Assembly (NCBI RefSeq): GCF_014200595.1
Contig: NZ_JACHCG010000002.1
Span: forward strand, 620,001-684,000
Source of the DNA: Pedobacter cryoconitis
GTDB lineage: Bacteria > Bacteroidota > Bacteroidia > Sphingobacteriales > Sphingobacteriaceae
DNA: 64,000 nt
Direction: 5' to 3'
Part shown: positions 34,999 to 42,974 of the stretch, piece after piece
Numbering within the stretch: the stretch's first letter is position 1
Layout: the number at the start of each line of letters is the position of its first letter
Notes under the pieces: model-generated
Database searches by the model: none
What the model was told of the DNA's origin: nothing
The model's input: the letters and a program-made list of their open reading frames with translations, nothing else
Translations under genes and position numbers: made by a program

Positions 34999-35991
34999 AT
35001 GAAAACTAAATCAATGATCTTTAGCCTGCTCGTTTTGAGCACCGCGATCGCCTGTACTAAACAAGACCCGGCCAGCAAAGACGGGCTTTCTTCTGACAAA
35101 ACGCTGACTCAGCCTAATGCAGCCCTTGTTGATCCTCCAACTACCTGGAAAGAACATTGGTTTGAGCATAATCAATTGCTTAACCGTGTTTTCAAAGATT
35201 CAAATGTAGCTGTGTATTATGATGATGCAGTAGACAGGAGCATCACGTGGCCTTATACCTTTTTGGCTCAAGTGTGGAGTTATACCAAAAAAACGTATGG
35301 TGCTTTCGGAAATGAATCTCCGCTTTATGTGATTTTGCATACCGGGAAATACAGTGGCGGCCATCCAAGCACTTATATGGATGCCAGTCATGATTACAGA
35401 AATGTGATTGATTGCGGTTCTGGAAGTACACAAGCCTGGTTATCAGGAACAGGCAATGACCTGGATCTGACTACGCATGAAGTTGGTCATATCGTAGAAG
35501 GCGCTTCAAAAGGCGTACATGGTTCACCAGCATTTGATATCTGGCATGATAGCAAGTGGATGGAGATCTATATCTATGATGTATACCTTGGATTGGGCAG
35601 AACGGCTGATGCACAACGCTGGTATAACCTGGTTTCAGCAGGTTCGGATAATTATCCACGTGCGCAGTCTCATTGGTTTAAAGACTGGTGGTACCCACTT
35701 TACACGCAATATGGAAAAACAGCTGTTTTGAATAAGTATTTTACTTTATTAGCTGCAAATTTCCCGAAACATGTAGTTTCAAATGGTGTGACCAATATCA
35801 ATGAATACAGCAGGAAATTGAATTTTGGAGAATTTGTTCATTTCTGGAGCGGGGCTGCGGGTGCTGATTTAAAGCCGCTGGCGCTTACTGCTTTTGGAAA
35901 CAAAGATGAGCAAGGCAATGACTGGACAGTGCAGTTACAACAAGCGAAACTGACCTTCCCTGGAGTAACTTATCCAGGAAGTACTAATTAA
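34999..35991 (+). CDS. Lipoprotein with zincin (HEVGH) motif
   Basis: A 330-residue protein. A lipoprotein signal ends at LSTAIAC, so the mature protein is anchored by Cys19 or so. The zinc-protease motif HEVGH occurs in LDLTTHEVGHIVEGASKGVH near residue 160, with a possible third ligand in IWHDSKWMEIY or later. The rest resembles no family I can name with certainty. It may be a peptidase on the outer face of the cell. Convergent with the DoxX gene across a strong hairpin. Confidence 0.7.
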   Translation: MKTKSMIFSLLVLSTAIACTKQDPASKDGLSSDKTLTQPNAALVDPPTTWKEHWFEHNQLLNRVFKDSNVAVYYDDAVDRSITWPYTFLAQVWSYTKKTYGAFGNESPLYVILHTGKYSGGHPSTYMDASHDYRNVIDCGSGSTQAWLSGTGNDLDLTTHEVGHIVEGASKGVHGSPAFDIWHDSKWMEIYIYDVYLGLGRTADAQRWYNLVSAGSDNYPRAQSHWFKDWWYPLYTQYGKTAVLNKYFTLLAANFPKHVVSNGVTNINEYSRKLNFGEFVHFWSGAAGADLKPLALTAFGNKDEQGNDWTVQLQQAKLTFPGVTYPGSTN

Positions 35992-36002
35992 TATCAATTA
36001 AT

Positions 36003-36033
36003 AATGTAGCGTAAGTATAACTTACGCTACATT
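36003..36033. terminator. Bidirectional hairpin terminator
   Basis: AATGTAGCGTAAGT pairs perfectly with ACTTACGCTACATT over 14 bp around a 3-base loop. It lies between the convergent zincin and DoxX genes and touches the DoxX stop codon. Confidence 0.75.
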
Positions 36034-36485
36034 TATGGTTTTGGACGGTGTGTTTTCATCCAGTTGTCTACCGAATATGGCCCTGAACCTACTACCCAGA
36101 ACAGAACCAGCAGCAGCAATACAATAATTGACAGCGATAATTCTGAATTGAGGAAAGAGAACCCTTTAGAAATATTTACAAAGAAAATAGCGCCCAGCAG
36201 AATTGGGATCTGTATTACAGCAGCAAAGCGTGTAACCAGTCCGATCAGGATCAGTAAACCACCAACCAGGTGTGCAAAAGCGACAGTATGTAATACTGCA
36301 ACGGCCATTAACCCTGAAAACCCCAAAGTGTTGTGCTGTATAATCCATTCCTGCTGCACTCCGGTGTCACTGACAAATGCAATACCTTTGCTGATAATCA
36401 GTAAGCCGAGTCCGATACGGACTATATCGAGCGATTTGGTGTGATGGATATCACCCCAATGCTCTATTTTTTGAACCATATTCAT
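36033..36485 (-). CDS. DoxX family membrane protein
   Basis: A 150-residue protein with four membrane spans. SLDIVRIGLGLLIISKGIAF and HLVGGLLILIGLVTRFAA are the typical DoxX stretches. DoxX-like proteins occur with redox enzymes and are linked to oxidative stress or thiosulfate oxidation in some bacteria. Here it lies 102 bases after a thioredoxin-reductase-like gene and probably belongs to its operon under the TetR regulator. Confidence 0.88.
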   Translation of the reverse strand: MNMVQKIEHWGDIHHTKSLDIVRIGLGLLIISKGIAFVSDTGVQQEWIIQHNTLGFSGLMAVAVLHTVAFAHLVGGLLILIGLVTRFAAVIQIPILLGAIFFVNISKGFSFLNSELSLSIIVLLLLVLFWVVGSGPYSVDNWMKTHRPKP

Positions 36486-36587
36486 AAAACCTCCTTTTTA
36501 AGATAAACTCATTTGGTTATATTAAGTTAAGGATAAAATATATTTAAAACACAAATATTTGGTGGTTAAATGTTTACGGCCTAAAAC

Positions 36588-37487
36588 TTAGGCCATAATC
36601 AGTTCGTGGTTAAGCATAGCGCCTGCAATACTGCCTGCTGCTACGGCATTTGCAATAGATCTCATCGGACTTATATTGTCACCTGCTGCATACACACCCG
36701 GAATAGTTGTTTTCTTAAAATCATCAGTCACGATATACCCTCTTTTATCCAGTTCACAGCCAATTTCCTGGGGAACAGTACAATGTTGAACAAATGGTGG
36801 TCTGGTATAAAGTGCCTCAATTTTTTCTATCGTTCCGTCTAAAAACCGGATACCTGTCAACTGGCCAGTTGCATGTTCGATATTTGCGATTGGCTTTTCG
36901 ATAATGGTTACCTTTAAATTTTTGATTTCCTGCTGTTGAACTGTACTGAATTTTGGTTCTCCATTAGTGAAAACCCGAAGATCTTTGTTCCAGTTTGAAA
37001 CTAATTTACTGAAATCCAATGTGTTTTCATCATTTGATAAAATTCCCAGTGGTTGATCTTTATACTCGTAGCCGTGGCAATAAGGGCAGTGAATGACAGA
37101 AATTCCCCAGCAAGATGAAAGTCCGGGAATCTCCGGAAGCTGATCTGCTACTCCGGTTGCAAACAATAATTTTTTTGCGCTGATCTGTATTCCCTTAGCA
37201 GTAGTCACTGTGAAATTAAAGTCTTCGCCAATGGCGCTGACTACCGTATCATCCATAAACTGAATTGTTGGATAAACAGCTACCTGATCTTTAGCCGCTT
37301 TTGCAATTTGCGCCGGACTAAAGCCATCCTGAGTAATAAAGTTATGCGCATGTGGTGTTTGACTGTTACAAGGCTGGCCGCTATCAATGATCAATGTTTT
37401 TCTGATGGCCCTGCCTAAAGACATGGCCGCCGATAATCCGCTATAGCTACCACCAATAATGATAACTTCAAATTCATGTTTTTCCAT
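36588..37487 (-). CDS. FAD/NAD(P)-dependent oxidoreductase, thioredoxin-reductase-like
   Basis: A 299-residue flavoprotein. The FAD dinucleotide motif is IIIGGSYSGLSAAMSLG, the redox pair sits in IHCPYCHGYEYK (CPYC), and the FAD C-terminal motif is GVYAAGDNISPMRS. It acts in the cytoplasm. The Cys pair and short length match the thioredoxin-reductase-like group often seen beside TetR regulators in Bacteroidota. The physiological partner is unknown. It begins 3 bases after the TetR gene's stop. Confidence 0.9.
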   Translation of the reverse strand: MEKHEFEVIIIGGSYSGLSAAMSLGRAIRKTLIIDSGQPCNSQTPHAHNFITQDGFSPAQIAKAAKDQVAVYPTIQFMDDTVVSAIGEDFNFTVTTAKGIQISAKKLLFATGVADQLPEIPGLSSCWGISVIHCPYCHGYEYKDQPLGILSNDENTLDFSKLVSNWNKDLRVFTNGEPKFSTVQQQEIKNLKVTIIEKPIANIEHATGQLTGIRFLDGTIEKIEALYTRPPFVQHCTVPQEIGCELDKRGYIVTDDFKKTTIPGVYAAGDNISPMRSIANAVAAGSIAGAMLNHELIMA

Positions 37488-37490
37488 TTT

Positions 37491-38054
37491 TTATAATTTA
37501 TTAATTCCAATTCCATTACTGAATGAAAACCAGGCGAAATCTTTAATGTCATTTTTTGCTACAGATCCGCTGGTTGAAGATTGAATAGTCGCTGTGATAA
37601 TTCCGCTCATAAACAAATTAATCCAGGCGATTGTCAGGTTAGGACTGATTATCCCCCGTTTTTGTAATTCCCTGATCACAGCTGTTGTAGGGGAAAAAGT
37701 CTGATCATAGGTTGCACAATCTTCATCCTCTTTCTGGTGCTGATGCCCTTGATATTGATGTAATTTCTGAAAGAAAGCATATTTAGAACCACATTCAATA
37801 CTTGCATATAAAACCCGTTCTAACTGGATGAGCGGATCTTCTGAGCTATTGATTGCATTGGTAATATTGACTTTGCATTTATGCTGCATTTCTAAATGGC
37901 AAGCCTTTAGCAAATCATTTCTATCTGTAAAATACCGGTGAAGTGTTCTTCTGGTCACTTCTGCCCGTTCCGCTACTTTTTCCAGCGCACTAGAATAGTC
38001 ATCATTAAAGATTTCAATAGCAGTATCAATAATTTTTTGTTTGGTGTCTTTCAT
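37491..38054 (-). CDS. TetR family transcriptional regulator
   Basis: A 187-residue regulator starting at ATG 38054 (the frame is open to 38177, but the helix-turn-helix begins directly after this ATG). The DNA-binding part reads KIIDTAIEIFNDDYSSALEK and VAERAEVTRRTLHRYF; the rest is the ligand-binding helical domain. It precedes the flavoprotein and DoxX genes with 3-base spacing and probably represses them and itself. A TCTCA-N4-TGAGA inverted repeat at 38105-38118 upstream is a possible operator. Confidence 0.88.
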   Translation of the reverse strand: MKDTKQKIIDTAIEIFNDDYSSALEKVAERAEVTRRTLHRYFTDRNDLLKACHLEMQHKCKVNITNAINSSEDPLIQLERVLYASIECGSKYAFFQKLHQYQGHQHQKEDEDCATYDQTFSPTTAVIRELQKRGIISPNLTIAWINLFMSGIITATIQSSTSGSVAKNDIKDFAWFSFSNGIGINKL

Positions 38055-38356
38055 TAATGTTGTTTTTGCAATCAAGTTGCGAAGATACAATTGTAGGAAT
38101 AATTTCTCAAATGTGAGACATTTAAGTAAAGTTGTTTTAGAAAATGACGTTTTTATGGGAATAGAGTTACTAGCCACAAACGCTGCCAGATATTAAAGAA
38201 TACCTAAGTTGAATAGAACCGAAACCTTATTTAAACAGGGTAGAAGACTATCTGGAATATGGAGTGGCTTAAGCTGGAAATTATAAACACAGTTCCGCTC
38301 ATCAACTGATTTTTAATCAATTGATTAAGCAGTAATAGTTTAATTAATCAATGAAA
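38055..38356. other. Intergenic region with small palindromes and a coding-like remnant
   Basis: Holds TCTCA-N4-TGAGA (38105-38118), a coding-like stretch on the plus strand with two stops at about 38184-38334 (reads LPDIKEYLS, then IEPKPYLNRVEDYLEYGVA), and the 16-bp perfect palindrome TTAATCAATTGATTAA (38313-38328). The remnant's family is not recognised. Confidence 0.4.
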
Positions 38357-40492
38357 TTAAGGAAGGTAATCCAGTATTTTTTCCAGTAACTCACTCTCTT
38401 TGTATGGTTTAACTATATAATCATTCAGGCCTGAGGAAATATAGTTCTGATGAGATTCAGGAGAAATCTGGCCGGTTATCGCTATAATTGGTGTTCCACA
38501 TTTTTTAATATCATGATGAGCCCTGATTTTCTTGGTCAGTTCAACGCCGTCCATGCCAGGCATTTCAATGTCTGTTAACACCATATCATAGTGATTTGAA
38601 TCAAAAGCTTTTAAAGCATCTTCACCATTTGTAGCCGTATCAAAGCTGATTTTATGTTTATTAAAAATCATTTTGATGACCAGTAAATTCATATTTGCAT
38701 CGTCCACTACGAGTAAATGGATGTTTTTAAAAGCATCTGCTCTGGAAACCAATACTTCTTTATCCGTTAAAACCTCCTGTGGATGCGCTGCAATGGTATA
38801 AGGTAATTCCAGATGGAAACTAGTGCCTTTACCTAAAATACTATTTACTGTTATTTTTCCATGATGAAGGTCAACCAGTTTTTTACAGATTGGTAATCCC
38901 AATCCTGACCCTTTTTGCCAATCCATGCGTTTGTTATTGATCACCTGTGAAAACTCATCGAAAATAAAAGGCAGTTCTTTTTCTGAAATCCCAATACCAG
39001 TGTCACTGACTTCTATCAGCAAAAGTACATGGCCGGTTTCTGTTTTCCTGATATCCACCTTTACACGGACTTCTCCCTGGTCAGTGAATTTAATGGCATT
39101 AGCAATCAGGTTAACCAGGATTTGTTTTAACCGGTATGGATCACCAGTGATCAGTAAATCGGGTGCATCCTTTTGGTTTAATATTAATTTCAGTCCTTTC
39201 TGAGTCGCGAGTACAGCAGTTGCTGCAACAATTTCATGCAGAATATTTTTATATTGAAAAGGGGTTTTTGAAAGTGATAATTTTCCTGTTTCCATCCTTG
39301 AAAAGTCCAGGATTTCATTGACCGCAGACAGCAGCATTGAAGAAGAGGTTTCCAGCAAATTTGCCATTGTTTGCTGTTCAGTATTTAATGGGGTAGCTTT
39401 TAGCTGTTCAGTTGCTCCTAAAATTGCATTTAGCGGCGTACGCATTTCATGGCTTATACTTGTAAAAAACCTGGATTTAACAATGACCTGTTCAGAGGCT
39501 AATTTGTTGGCCTTTACAATCCTGTTGTAAGCACGGTATAAAGTAATCAGTAAAGAGATGATTACGATCAATGATACTAAATTGATCATGAAATTAATCT
39601 TTCCGGAGGTACCGATGACTTCCAGGGAATGAAGCGTCCGATCTCTTAATGACATCTTCCTGGCCAGCTGAAGTTGATGTTCGCGCGCACTGAATTCAGT
39701 AAACATCACTTTGATATTGTCTAAAATCTGGCCGTTGGTCTTTAAAATTGCCCTTTCATTTTCGGTCAGGAGTTTATGGTTACCCCGCTGACTTTCGAAA
39801 AGATTTTTATAGAACTTCTCTACATCTTCCAGGTTTTTCCTGGTATAAAGATTATCATTTTCAGTAGCTTCCATGATAACCGTTTCCGTTTTACTAGTCT
39901 GAGCGGTATCTTTTTTATCTTCTTTATTGAGTATAGCACTCTTTATACGCTGAAAGAATTTAGTTTTCTTCGCTTCCGGAGCGGGTTTAATAACTTCCGT
40001 TTTGATGATCTTTTTTATTACAGGCTGTGGTGATTTCTTAAATGAAATGGCCGTAGATAAAGTTTTACCAGTATCAACTTTCAGGTTGACAGACATTAGT
40101 GAATCCGTCATTCTTTTAATTTTTGCATAAAGCAAAATCTGCTTGTCTCTTTTCGCTAAATCATTGGATATATCAGTAGAAACACTGTTCAGATCTTCCT
40201 TTGAGAAACTTTCCAATAGGGAAGAAATGCGCTGAATACCCTGGCTATATTTGATGAAGTATTTCTTTTCCCATAAGGAAGTGTACATTCTGAAATTATT
40301 TTCCGCTTCCTGCAAGCCCATGTTAATGGTATCCAGCTTGTAGATCTGCTCATTATTCGCATCTCTTTGCAGACTTGTGGCCTGAAGCGTTTTTTGTTCC
40401 GTATATTGGTTGAAAGATGTTCTCAACAGCAATCCAATAAATAAAACAATAGTTATCAGAATTACTATAAAGGAGATCCGCTTGTTTTTCAT
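38357..40492 (-). CDS. Hybrid sensor histidine kinase/response regulator
   Basis: A 711-residue membrane kinase: membrane span at ~8-24, a long extracytoplasmic helical sensor (~25-295), a second span at ~298-318, HisKA (FTSISHEMRTPLNAILGAT, with the phospho-His), HATPase (NLIANAIKFTDQGEV, DTGIGIS, GSGLGLP) and a C-terminal receiver with Asp in YDMVLTDIEMPGMDG. No output domain follows, so a separate partner must act downstream. The sensor has the helical bundle typical of CHASE3-like or DUF-type sensors. No adjoining partner gene is obvious. Confidence 0.93.
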   Translation of the reverse strand: MKNKRISFIVILITIVLFIGLLLRTSFNQYTEQKTLQATSLQRDANNEQIYKLDTINMGLQEAENNFRMYTSLWEKKYFIKYSQGIQRISSLLESFSKEDLNSVSTDISNDLAKRDKQILLYAKIKRMTDSLMSVNLKVDTGKTLSTAISFKKSPQPVIKKIIKTEVIKPAPEAKKTKFFQRIKSAILNKEDKKDTAQTSKTETVIMEATENDNLYTRKNLEDVEKFYKNLFESQRGNHKLLTENERAILKTNGQILDNIKVMFTEFSAREHQLQLARKMSLRDRTLHSLEVIGTSGKINFMINLVSLIVIISLLITLYRAYNRIVKANKLASEQVIVKSRFFTSISHEMRTPLNAILGATEQLKATPLNTEQQTMANLLETSSSMLLSAVNEILDFSRMETGKLSLSKTPFQYKNILHEIVAATAVLATQKGLKLILNQKDAPDLLITGDPYRLKQILVNLIANAIKFTDQGEVRVKVDIRKTETGHVLLLIEVSDTGIGISEKELPFIFDEFSQVINNKRMDWQKGSGLGLPICKKLVDLHHGKITVNSILGKGTSFHLELPYTIAAHPQEVLTDKEVLVSRADAFKNIHLLVVDDANMNLLVIKMIFNKHKISFDTATNGEDALKAFDSNHYDMVLTDIEMPGMDGVELTKKIRAHHDIKKCGTPIIAITGQISPESHQNYISSGLNDYIVKPYKESELLEKILDYLP

Positions 40493-40739
40493 TAGTATAT
40501 GATTTTTTTTAATCTTATTTCCTGTGTTTTTATACTTAAGGAGGTTTGCCTGTGAATAGTAAAAAATCTTACAAGAGGTTTTAGGTTAGCTATAAACCAT
40601 AGCAATTTGCTGAAATGGCTTGTTTAAGCTTGTAAATGTAGTTGAAAATTTTGTTAGAAATATATTCAGACAACAAGCATTCAAATTTGGGTAATACAGT
40701 ATTTCGTTTTTTGCCATTTTATTAAGACCTTGGGCACCT

Positions 40740-41636
40740 ATGTCAGACTTTCGCTTAGAAGTTTTTTATACCGTAGCTAAACGGCTTAGTTTTACTAAAG
40801 CTGCGGCTGCTTTATTCATCACCCAGCCTGCAGTAACCAAGCATATTTATGAATTGGAGCAGCAATATGACAATAAGCTTTTTGAGCGTAAAGGAAATAA
40901 AATTCAGCTGACTCCGGCCGGAGAACTATTACTCAGTCATACGGAATCATTATTTGATATCTACCGGAATATTGATTTTGATATGAATGCACTTGTTCAT
41001 AAAAAAGAGGGGATTTTAGCAATGGGGGCCAGTACTACAGTTTCCCATTATGTAATTGCACCAATTCTTGCCAGTTTCAGGAAAAAATTCAGCGCCATAG
41101 CTATCAACCTGATTAATGGAAATACGGAACAGATTGAGAAAGCTTTACTGGATAAAGAAATTCAGCTTGGAATTATCGAAGGAAGATCTAAACATCAGGA
41201 AATCAGTTATACAGAGTTTATCAGGGATGAAATTGTGTTGGTATGCGGTCAGCATCATCCATTGGTGAAAAAATCTGAACTGAGTAAAGAATTATTACTG
41301 GAGAATTCCTTTGTGATGCGTGAACAGGGGTCAGGCACGCTTGAAGTTATAGACTATGCTTTAAAAGAGATCGGGATGCGGGTATCTGATCTTAAAGTAG
41401 AAATACACCTTGGAAGTACTGAAAGTATCAAATCATACTTGATGCACTCCAACTGCCTGGCTTTTGTATCTGTACATGCGCTGACCAATGAACTTCAGCG
41501 TGGAACTTTAAGAGTGATTGACGTAGCCGGACTGGATATAGAACGTCATTTCTATTTTATCCATCTTCAGGGTAAACTGGATGGCTTATCGGAAGTTTTT
41601 TTGCGCCACGCACGTTTAACCCATAACTTGAAGTAA
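40740..41636 (+). CDS. LysR family transcriptional regulator
   Basis: A 298-residue regulator: winged helix-turn-helix in the first ~65 residues (FRLEVFYTVAKRLSFTKAAA, FITQPAVTKHIYELEQ) and a substrate-binding domain (~90-290, MREQGSGTLEVIDYAL). It is 72 bases before the yeiH-like gene on the same strand, a pairing found in many bacteria (for example yeiE/yeiH), so it probably controls that exporter. Confidence 0.93.
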   Translation: MSDFRLEVFYTVAKRLSFTKAAAALFITQPAVTKHIYELEQQYDNKLFERKGNKIQLTPAGELLLSHTESLFDIYRNIDFDMNALVHKKEGILAMGASTTVSHYVIAPILASFRKKFSAIAINLINGNTEQIEKALLDKEIQLGIIEGRSKHQEISYTEFIRDEIVLVCGQHHPLVKKSELSKELLLENSFVMREQGSGTLEVIDYALKEIGMRVSDLKVEIHLGSTESIKSYLMHSNCLAFVSVHALTNELQRGTLRVIDVAGLDIERHFYFIHLQGKLDGLSEVFLRHARLTHNLK

Positions 41637-41656
41637 TGGCGGATTAATATTCGCAA

Positions 41657-41688
41657 TTTGATCTGCGGGGCCATCAGGGGCATCTTTG
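41657..41688 (+). promoter_or_regulatory. Promoter of the yeiH-like gene
   Basis: TTTG at 41657-41660, a 20-base spacer and CATCTTTG at 41681-41688 (one difference from TAnnTTTG) lie 20 bases before ATG 41709. It gives the exporter its own promoter after the LysR gene. Confidence 0.5.
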
Positions 41689-41708
41689 TGCTATAAATAA
41701 CAAAGATT

Positions 41709-42641
41709 ATGTCATTGAATTTGAATACCCGTAAAATTATATTTATTGTTGCTGCACTCTTTTGTCTGCTACCTTTGATGTCTCCTCCGCTGGCCCTTTT
41801 GCTAGGTCTTGCAATTGCACAGCTCATAGAACATCCGTTTATTAATTTCAATCATAAAGCGACTAACTGGTTGCTTAAACTAGCTGTAATCGGACTGGGG
41901 TTTGGAATGAACCTGTCATTTGCACTAAAAGCTGGCCAGGAAGGCTTATTATTTACAGTCGCTTCAATTTTTGGCGTGCTCACATTGGGCTTCATCCTGG
42001 GTAAGGTTTTTAAGACTGAACGTAAAACCTCTTTTTTAATCTCTGCTGGTACGGCTATTTGCGGAGGAAGTGCTATTGCAGCCTTATCTCCGGTGATGAA
42101 AGCTGGTGAAAAAGAAATTTCTGCGGCATTAGGGATCGTATTTATATTGAATTCTGCTGCTTTATTTATATTTCCGGGAATAGGACATGCTTTGAATTTG
42201 TCACAAAGCCAGTTTGGGATCTGGTGCGCCATAGCGATCCATGATACCAGCTCTGTAGTTGGGGCAGCCAGTAAATATGGAGAGCAGGCTTTACAGATCG
42301 CCACCACTGTTAAACTGGCAAGGGCGTTATGGATTATCCCTGTAGCTTTTTGCACTGCTTTTATCTTTAAAAGTGACCAGAAGAAAGTTAAAATACCCTA
42401 TTTCATCGGATTATTTATAATGGCGATGCTTGCAAATACTTATTTGCCTTTCCTTAAACCTTTCGCTCCTTATGCGGTAAGCGTGGCTAAAACAGGGTTG
42501 ACACTAACCTTATTTTTGATAGGAAGCGGCTTATCATTTAAGGTCATTAAAACTGTTGGAGTCAAGCCTTTTCTTCAGGGAGCCATCTTATGGATAGCTA
42601 TTTCTTCAGTTTCACTATGGGCAATTCTGCTTTTAGCTTAG
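41709..42641 (+). CDS. YeiH/UPF0324 family membrane protein
   Basis: A 310-residue inner-membrane protein with about ten spans. The family signature SAGTAICGGSAIAALSPVMK and AIAIHDTSSVVGAASKYGEQ are clear. YeiH proteins are called putative sulfate or sulfonate exporters; the real substrate is not firmly known. A LysR gene precedes it. No other sulfur gene is near. Confidence 0.92.
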   Translation: MSLNLNTRKIIFIVAALFCLLPLMSPPLALLLGLAIAQLIEHPFINFNHKATNWLLKLAVIGLGFGMNLSFALKAGQEGLLFTVASIFGVLTLGFILGKVFKTERKTSFLISAGTAICGGSAIAALSPVMKAGEKEISAALGIVFILNSAALFIFPGIGHALNLSQSQFGIWCAIAIHDTSSVVGAASKYGEQALQIATTVKLARALWIIPVAFCTAFIFKSDQKKVKIPYFIGLFIMAMLANTYLPFLKPFAPYAVSVAKTGLTLTLFLIGSGLSFKVIKTVGVKPFLQGAILWIAISSVSLWAILLLA

Positions 42642-42974
42642 GGGTTGAATTCTGATAACAATTTTTGCGCAAACGTTTGATAAGCTCCTGTAAGATAATG
42701 TGCTATGTTTTTAAGATGTGTATATGCTAAGTTATGCTCAGTTTTAAAACGATTGATGATGGTTTTGTAAGCTGTAAATGCTGACTTATAGGTATTCTAA
42801 AAGGTATTTGCAATATGAACTGGAAGAATGAACTTATTATTTGATAATTATACTGGCAGTAAGTCAAACGTTTGTGTATCATTTAATAGGCTTGGTTTTT
42901 TCGGATATCTATAGATTACAATTGTATAAAGCATTGTGCTTGAATACAATATCTTAACCTAACCGAAAAACACT
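42642..42974. other. Intergenic region with two identical palindromes
   Basis: Two copies of CAAACGTTTG lie at 42670-42679 and 42865-42874. Apart from these no gene or strong structure is seen. The first copy is 29 bases after the yeiH stop; the second is 100 bases before the zincin lipoprotein start. Confidence 0.5.
42865..42874. promoter_or_regulatory. Palindromic operator-like site, with twin at 42670-42679
   Basis: CAAACGTTTG is a perfect 10-bp palindrome present twice, 195 bases apart, a spacing that could allow looping. It resembles the core of LacI/PurR-type operators. The same AAACGTTT core lies before the other zincin lipoprotein gene at 34847. Confidence 0.4.
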
